Program-made: the position numbers and the translations under genes
From: Euphorbia lathyris
Taxonomy: Eukaryota > Streptophyta > Magnoliopsida > Malpighiales > Euphorbiaceae
Length of the DNA stretch: 64,000 bases
Assembly (NCBI RefSeq): GCF_963576675.1
Contig: NC_088916.1
Location: forward strand, 78,385,501-78,449,500
Direction of reading: 5' to 3'
Notes under the pieces: model-generated
Seen by the model: only the letters and a program-made list of their open reading frames with translations
The model's database searches: none
Told to the model about the DNA's origin: nothing
Part shown: positions 57,691-64,000 of the stretch, in pieces
How the letters are laid out: every line of letters begins with the position of its first letter
How positions within the stretch are numbered: position 1 is the stretch's first letter

Positions 57691-58327
57691 GTAGACATTT
57701 CAAATCCAATGACATTTACGTGAATAAAAAGTATTCTTAACCTTCACTATAAGTTAAACTTTTAATCAAATTGAAATTTTTTATAATGGTAAAAAATAAT
57801 TTTACTATTAAAATTTAAAATAATAAAATTTTACTTTTAATATTAACCAATTACATCAATTTAATAAATAATTCATACAACTTGTTGTAGAAGGTCTCAT
57901 GCAACAATTGCTATAGTTGCCATGTATTAGACACGAAGAAGCTAGAATTAAATACTAAATATATATAACGGTCCTAAAACCGATTGCAGTCTCATGCAAC
58001 AATAAAAAAAATTTAGTAAGAAAAAACTAATCAAAGGTTTAATAGATCCTGCAATTATCATATTCATATCGTATTATTTTTGGGTTCGTGTCAAAAAGAA
58101 TAAATCCAAATCAAATTTAAAAACTTTCGTACTACAATCGTGTTAATCTGTTCGGGTCAGTAGCGGATCCAGAATTTCAGAATCGGGGGGATAATTTTAG
58201 CCCAAGGTTAAAAAAAAAATCTTGCATATATAAAAAAGTAAAATCAAATTATACAAAATTTTAATTGTATTGATAAATAAATGCTAAAAAGTACTTGTTA
58301 CATATACTATATTACTGGAAAATGTAC

Positions 58328-58573
58328 CTATTTTTTGACAACGGACACGCTCTCGATAGATGGAAAATCTATTCTTCGAGATCCAGAATTTTGAAAATAT
58401 TGTAAAATGGCTTCATCTTCAACACTGTTAAAAGAAATATTCTCAATGTAGCACAACAAGCAATTTGTGAGAAGTTCAATACGAACTCTTTTATCACTTT
58501 CTTGCTCAACCGGATTACTATCCGAGGATGATTCATTTGGATTTCTTTTTAATCTGATAACAAATTTGTCCAT
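58328..58573 (-). pseudogene. Open frame in hAT element, possible transposase N-terminus
   Basis: 81 codons beginning MDKFVIRLKRNPNESSSDSN. Many plant hAT transposases of the TTF/zinc-finger type begin with a similar MDKF/MDRF basic and Ser-rich segment, and the terminal repeats fit that group. No zinc finger or RNase H-like domain follows, so it would be only a remnant. Identity is uncertain. Confidence 0.35.
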
Positions 58574-59399
58574 CTTTTTGTTGTTCTACATTAAAAAAAA
58601 AATATGGCACAAATCAAAATCACTAAATTAAAGAATCTAAATTTATTCTACAAATTAAAAACACTAAATCAATAATCCAAAATCAAAACCCCTAAATTAA
58701 AGTAAAGTAACCTAAATTGAAAACCCAAAATCATAACCTCTAAGTTAAAGAAGAACCTAAAATAAATTCCATAAACTATAAAAACCCTACACTAAAATTC
58801 CTAAATCAAAACCCTAAATTAATTCAACAAATTAAACTATCAAAACCCTACAAATTCCCTAAACTAATAAAACCCTAAATTAGTTCAACAAATTAAACTA
58901 TCAAAACCCTACAAATTCCCTAAACTATCAAAACCCTAAAATAATTCAACAAATCACTAAATTAATTCAACAAATTATAAATTAAAAACCCTAAATGAAA
59001 AATAACCTAATTTTATGAAAGAAATTACATAGCTTAGGAAATTTGGAAGCTAGCCGGAGTAATTAGAAGAAGGAATGGAGGAAAATGAAAAGAAAAGGGA
59101 AGGGAGAGATGAAATAGAAAATTTGTGGAGGAAAGGGGGAGGAGGAGAGCAAAAGAATTGTGGAGAGGTGAAGGAGGAGAGTAGCGAAGAAGCCGGTAGT
59201 GGATCGTCTGCTATCTGGGCAGCCAGCCCAATCGGCATCGGAGAATGCAAAGAATGTGATTAACAGTATAGGACTGAAAGTTAGACCAAGAGAACCCTTC
59301 AGATGCAGCAGATCTCCCTGTTTTTTTGGAAAGCTGGTGGGGAAACTAGCTAGTTGCTTGGCCTAATAAGAAAACAAATGAACACCACCTCTCCTTCCT

Positions 59400-59519
59400 G
59401 AAAATTTCATTCTCGATTCTACGAGAATTTTTATGAAAGCCTTTCATTTGCTTCTCTTCGATGGAAGTTTTATTTTCTCAGAATGTATCCTAATTTTTGG
59501 CCTAATTCTTCTTCTGATG
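59400..59519 (+). pseudogene. ndhB: Plastid ndhB exon 1 fragment (NUPT)
   Basis: 120 bp encoding about 40 residues from near the N-terminus of plastid NADH dehydrogenase subunit [21 protein letters not shown] then a stretch ending [10 protein letters not shown]. It differs from the plastid form I recall at one codon (Pro to Ser, a C to T change). Both edges break abruptly into other sequence, so it is nuclear-integrated plastid DNA inside the hAT element and cannot make a functional protein. Confidence 0.85.
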
Positions 59520-59760
59520 GACCACCCACTAAGGTGGAGCTAGCGCCATCGATCGGCAGTTCAGTCTAACCCGTCGGAGTTGACTGGGAACTGGGAGTTG
59601 CGGGATACCCATACACAAGGGATCTTCCCCGTCGATAGGACTTCTCAAGGCTACCTTAGCAACAGGATCCCTATTCGAAACCTAGGTGGGTTCGGCCTTC
59701 AAAGCACGCTAAGCCCACCCCAGTAGCTTATCAATATTGATTAGGATTTTTCCCCCTGCC
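59520..59760. other. Organelle- or gene-like segment, source unknown
   Basis: About 240 bp of balanced base composition directly abutting the ndhB fragment (GGACCACCCACTAAGGTGG to CCCCCTGCCGTCAGC). It contrasts with AT-rich flanks. It could be mitochondrial, plastid or ribosomal-region DNA; I could not identify it. Confidence 0.35.
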
Positions 59761-60942
59761 GTCAGCGTCCAATTCTATTAAATCTATTAAATATTTTCTA
59801 TAGAAATTTTAGTTAATTTGAAATTCTAGTTAATATTCAATTTAATTGGGAGATGATAATTTAGCAGCAAAGATAGAAGCTGGAGATTGGCCCCAAAAAC
59901 TGCTGAAAATTGCAAAGTGGCTTTTAAAGCCACTTTACGGCTAGATTGGGGCCCCCATCCTTATTTTTTTTTAATAATTTAAAAAAAAAAATAGAAGAGA
60001 TCGGGACCGATCTCTTTTATTTTTTTTAATTTGGCCCCAACCCAAAACGACGTCGTTTTGGGGGGCCAAATTATTAAAATAAATAGAGTCCAGCTCAAGT
60101 GGGCTGGGTTGTCTCTTCTTCGCTACATCTCCGAAGAAGGAGATGTAGCAGGCGCCGCTGCGCCTAAATCCCTAAATCGGGATATGAGGGCGGCGCCAGG
60201 GGGGTTAATCTTTAGCCCTCCCTAAACCCTCCATGGCAGCGCCGGCGCCGTAGGGTTGGAGCCCCCACGGGCGCCGGACTGCCTCCGCCTCTGGTTCGGG
60301 TTAGTATCGATTTCGTATCATACTTTCATGTAATTTTATTATATATATAAATTAATGATAACTTTTAAAAATATAAAAAGATATTATACTATTTTTAAAT
60401 AGGTTATATCATTTTTAGATTAACATGTTAACACTAACCATCCAAAAGTTTACTAATATTATGATAAAGAGTAAATAATTTAGAAATTTCAAATCATATT
60501 TGCAAGTAATAATTTTTATTACCTTTATTAATAAGGTGCATATAAAAACACGAGAGAATATAACAATAATTTTAAATATTCGTGTGATTTCATATCGTTT
60601 TCGGATTAGAATATCAGCCCTAATCTAGCCCAAAAATTTACGAGTCAATCCAAAAATGACATATTACCTACTAAGCTAAACACAAACACAAAAATTACAT
60701 GTTTGATGTTGTAATCAGATCATGTGTACTTTTACCACCTCTAGGTTTAATGCACAGAAAAAATGAAAAACCAAACATACCTCAGTGATGCTCTTTGCCA
60801 AACATCTACTTTAAGATTGTATGATATACACATTATCCAACATTTAATAGATTACCAATCCATTACTAACTGTAAATAAAACTTGAAAACCCAAAATATT
60901 CTTACAAAGTCTCATCTCCATATATAGAACATGTACACCAAA

Positions 60943-62257
60943 TTACAAAATGGTGCATCCAGCCTTCCTTTTGAGTTCCTCTTTTTCCTTCTCAGCTCTT
61001 TCTAGATGCTTTCTAAGCTTGCTTATTTCGTCATGCGCTTGCGTTTGAGCTGTTCGTGCAATCTTTTCCGCTACCAGTCGGGCAGATTGCTCCTTCTCCA
61101 ACTGCTGCTCTAGCCTAATTGTAGTCTCTCTCAGTTTTGACTCAACCTAAATGGAAATCAGACCATTCCAATTCAGTCAAGTCTTCGTTTTCTCAATGTT
61201 TATATTATGTGCAGCTAAAGTTTAGCTAGCGGCCTAATACATCATCAGTTCCCTGAACTTGTCCAAAAATAATAGATTGGCTCCTTGAACTTTGCAAGTG
61301 TCTCACCAGCTCCCTAAACTTGCTTATTTCGTATCACCGGCTCTCTAAACTTGTCCACAAAAGTATATTAGCTCCTTGAACTTTGCAAATATCTCACCAA
61401 CTCGCCAAACTTGTTTATTCTGTAACAACTAAATACAAAAACCATGATACTAACTCTCGATCATCATCCATTCAATCTCTCAAACCTGCAACACTAACTC
61501 TTATAATAGGTTGAAAGGTAGGAGAAGCGAAAAAATTACCTCTCGAATAGATGAAGACGTATTTTTAGAATTTAGGTTTAACAAGTTTTTGTATTGAGTT
61601 GTTGCAATTTAGGAAGTTGGTGAGACACTTGCAAATTTCTGGAAGCTAATCTACTTTTATGGACAAGTTTAGGTAGCTGGTGATACAAAATAAGCAAGTT
61701 TAGAGAACCGGTGAGACACTTGTAAAGTTTAGGGAGCCAATCTACTATTTTGGACAAGATCAGAGACCTGTAATGTATTAGGCCTTAATCAGCAGATAAT
61801 GAAACAAAAGCCACTGTAAATAGCATTCATGAAAAATCGGTGAATATAGATATAAATTACCATATCAGTTATTCGTTTTAGTTGTTCTTCATATGACTCA
61901 TGCATCTGTTCCTTCAGCTGCAAAATTTCTCCTTTAGAATACCCTTTCAAGGACTCAACCTCCTCTTGTCGATCACGGAGCTTCATTGCCCCCATCTGTC
62001 AAATCAATTCAATAAATGACTATCAATGACGATCCGTCACTTTGCTAATGCAATAAAATTAACAAAAGAGGTTGAAAACTTGAAAAGCTTGCCTTCAACT
62101 CAGCAAATAGCTCATCTGTGTATGGTTGTCCACCATTTTCTTCTACGACTATATCTACAAGGGAAAGAAGTTGTTGAACCTGTTCATGTTTCTTATGTTT
62201 ATCTTTAGTTCTGTTATCAAAAAGCACAATCCGGTTCTTGCATAGGGTGAGAATTTC
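60943..62257 (-). CDS. AIG1/IAN (GIMAP-like) GTPase, C-terminal part
   Basis: The last three exons of a plant AIG1-type (immune-associated nucleotide-binding) GTPase: 62257-62093, 61995-61861 and 61146-60943, all phase 0, giving 167 residues. The first includes EILTLCKNRIVLFDNRTKDK, the end of the AIG1 GTPase fold, and the conserved NGGQPYTDELFAELK. The second (MGAMKLRDRQEEVESLKGYS) and third are a long charged coiled coil. The protein ends KRKAGCTIL, a CaaX box with final Leu that favours geranylgeranylation and membrane attachment. The first intron here uses a GC donor (AAG|gcaagc) with AG acceptor. The nucleotide-binding exons are not found up to 64000, so the gene continues past the window. 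Introns carry fold-back elements A and B and a hAT-like MITE. Members are linked to stress and defence responses. Confidence 0.92.
61231..61784. mobile_element. Fold-back element A, copy 2
   Basis: In an AIG1 intron. Ends GGCCTAATACATCATCAG and, reversed, GGCCTAATACATTACAG. Flanks TTAGCTAGC and TTAATCAGC match at 6 of 9, a decayed duplication at best. Interior shared with 16282-16832. Confidence 0.75.
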
Positions 62258-62339
62258 CTGTATAAATGTTAAAAACGACGATTAAGATATTTATAGTCCT
62301 GGGCTTTCAAATGCACACATACATTAACTAAAGCAAAAA

Positions 62340-62821
62340 GCTTAATACATCATTTTCCCCCTCAACTTGTCCAGAAAGCTTGATTGGTCCTCTCAATTTG
62401 CATAAAATGTTCAGTTAGCCCCCAAAACTTGCGCAAAATGTAATCAATTGTTTACTCGGTTGCAAAAAAGTAAGTTAAATGCCGAAGATATATTAGACGC
62501 TTCTTAAAAAAGGTAAAACGACTACGATCGGGGTATGCGATTCTAATATTAGACAAGATTAGTTTTATAATTGAGCAAGTAATAACTTCCTTTTTAATCT
62601 ATTTTTGAATTATGTAACAACATTCTAAGATGTGTGGAATACATTTTCTGCATTTAACTTACTTTTTTGCAACCTAATGATCAATTGATTACATTTTACG
62701 CAAGTTTAGGGAGCTAACTGAACATTTTATGCAAGTTGAGGGGTTATTGGAACACTTTGAAAGTTTAGGGGGTCAATCAAGTTGTTTGGACAAGTTCAAG
62801 TAGCAAATAATGTATTAAGGC
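62340..62821. mobile_element. Mutator-like fold-back element B, copy 2
   Basis: A 482-bp element with ends GCTTAATACATCA and, reversed, GCCTTAATACATTA; perfect 10-bp duplication AAAGCAAAAA (62330-62339, 62822-62831). Interior shared with 15716-16218. Confidence 0.92.
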
Positions 62822-63172
62822 AAAGCAAAAAGGCCAACTTCCAGTACATTTTGGAACAGAAAACACAACAATAATGTTAAACGTTAAGGGCCACTCTAGA
62901 AGCACTTTGAATTCAATATGAGCCATAAAAGAAACCGTCAATCAACACATGAAACAAAACAAATGAAAAGGTAAAGCATGACTCTTGAGAATATTAAAAC
63001 AAAAATTCCACTAAACATGATTAGAAAGTCAAGCTCACTTTAATCGCCAACCTTTTGTTATGTTTCACTTCCAAGTGATGGAGACCTGAAACTGTAGAGA
63101 TAAAAATGCTATACATACAGAGTCTAATATAGAAAGCAGCATATGCATAAAGAAATAGATGTGAGGTACTAG

Positions 63173-63788
63173 CATAGTTGTTAAGGCGCGCCTGAGGCAA
63201 GCCTCAAGGGTCAGCGTCTCTCTGTGTGAGAAGCGGGCGGTGTAAGCCAAGCGCGCACCTTTGTACGCCTTGGCTACTCTCGCATCTTGAATGGGGGCAC
63301 GCCTAGGCACAAGTGTAGGTTTTTTTAAGGATTTCTTAAGCTTCTAATCACAGCCATAGAAAGTCTTTATGATGAAGCCAACAAATTAAGTTAGAAAAAG
63401 AAAATAAGAACAATAAGAAAAGGAAAGAGATGAACTGCGATTCTAAAGGACAAAATCCGCAAAACACTTAACAGCTTCTCCTCCATTGATGATGAATAGG
63501 GACTATAGAGACTAAAGGATTTAGTCTTAGTTATTATTACACTATTAGTTATTAGTTGAAATTTAAATTTTATTATGAATTATAATTATGTTTTAGTAGT
63601 TAATTAGAATTTATCTTATGCATTTTAGGATTAAGATTGTTGTTATTTAACTATTTGTGCCATTTTAGAAATGTTAAGTGTTGTTATTTATAATTCTACA
63701 TGTATATTTTGTTTTAGAGCGACCTGTGTCGCTCAGGCCCGTGCCTGATCCTTGCGACTTAGTGCTCCTTGCGCCTTTCAAAACTACG
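63173..63788. mobile_element. hAT-like MITE (GGCGC family), copy 2
   Basis: A 616-bp element; left end CATAGTTGTTAAGGCGCGCC, reversed right end CGTAGTTTTGAAAGGCGC; flanks GGTACTAG (63165-63172) and AGTACTAG (63789-63796) match at 7 of 8. The centre is AT-rich and the ends GC-rich. Related to 3064-3372. Confidence 0.78.
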
Positions 63789-63796
63789 AGTACTAG

Positions 63797-64000
63797 GGAT
63801 CACATAGTTGGTCAAGGTTAGCCACCACCAATAAGTTTGTGGACATCCAACATATACTAGACAGAAACTAATGCTTTTTGAAAATTCCAATTCATGCAAA
63901 CTCGATCAAATTGGATTGAACTCAAACATCAATACTATACAAATCTAGAAAATTAAGACTCAAACAAATATACAAATCAAAAGACTTCATAATAACAATT
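63797..64000. other. Window edge, probably AIG1 intron or upstream DNA
   Basis: No coding exon of the AIG1 gene could be recognised between 62258 and 64000 outside the mobile elements. Confidence 0.4.

Larger units (their letters stand above)
58158..60293. mobile_element. hAT-like element carrying plastid DNA
   Basis: A 2136-bp element with related ends CAGTAGCGGATCCAG and, reversed, CAGAGGCGGAGGCAG, and a perfect 8-bp duplication GTTCGGGT (58150-58157, 60294-60301), as expected for hAT. The interior is a patchwork: an unknown frame at 58573-58328 (-), AT-rich AAACCCTAAA-rich repeats (58620-59000), a GA-rich stretch, a plastid ndhB fragment, further organelle- or genic-looking DNA (59520-59760), and a GC-rich right end with inverted GGCGCC words. 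No complete transposase was found, so it is non-autonomous. Confidence 0.85.
58045..60742. repeat. Dispersed repeat J, copy 2, split by hAT element
   Basis: Left part 58045-58157 and right part 60294-60742 match 29126-29712 once the hAT element and one copy of its 8-bp duplication are removed. Confidence 0.7.

Noticed and set aside
59050..59263. Paired frames (62-66 codons) in the GA-rich part of the hAT element
   Set aside because: Low-complexity Glu/Lys or Ser/Phe runs caused by base composition.
60031..60225. Frame of 64 codons near the right end of the hAT element
   Set aside because: GC-rich, no domain, inside the transposon end with inverted repeats.
1..64000. CRISPR arrays, rRNA or tRNA genes, bacterial-type operons
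   Set aside because: No spaced identical repeats, rRNA-like blocks or convincing cloverleaf genes were seen; the only tRNA-like match is the Copia primer-binding site.

Overview
This is nuclear DNA from a eudicot plant. The evidence is split genes with GT-AG introns, three recognisable plant gene families, AT-rich spacers and dense plant-type transposons. The MADS-box protein looks rosid-like, perhaps Malpighiales, but that is only an impression. About three quarters of the window can be explained as genes or mobile DNA.

Three host genes are present. (1) 2501-6629 (+): complete seven-exon gene for the gamma subunit of translation elongation factor 1B (420 aa), with a translation-type promoter (telo-box plus three GGCCCA/TGGGCC motifs). 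(2) 34.58-56.0 kb (+): complete D-class AGAMOUS-subfamily MADS-box gene, a SEEDSTICK/AGL11 orthologue (222 aa). It has a 5'-UTR intron, a 6.7 kb intron 1, a 9.0 kb intron 2 and an intron that separates the stop codon from the rest of the coding region. (3) 60943-62257 (-): the last three exons of an AIG1/IAN (GIMAP-like) GTPase, ending in a prenylation box and using one GC-AG intron; its GTPase domain lies beyond the right edge.

The mobile DNA is layered. 8.9-14.4 kb: L1 LINE relic holding a young Copia element (116-bp identical LTRs, TSD GACAG). 17.8-29.0 kb: two fold-back Mutator-like elements, one inside the other, with a Tat-lineage Gypsy element (458-bp LTRs) inside the inner one; target duplications of 10, 9 and 5 bp prove the order. 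The Gypsy element also carries a spliced antisense ORF. 29-34.5 kb: small PIF/Harbinger-like and other fold-back elements, then a duplicated MADS upstream region. MADS intron 1: fold-backs and a three-unit tandem duplication. MADS intron 2: L1 3' end and a decayed Gypsy whose LTR is split by a 1.24 kb Mutator-like element carrying a gene-like interior. 58.16-60.29 kb: hAT-like element with 8-bp TSD that carries a plastid ndhB fragment.

The most notable pattern is a set of fold-back elements with unrelated interiors, perfect 9-10 bp target duplications and termini resembling GG(G/C)(T/C)TAA. No bacterial-type system, CRISPR array, rRNA or convincing tRNA gene was seen. All splice sites, families and insertion orders were read by eye from the sequence; none was checked by a database search.
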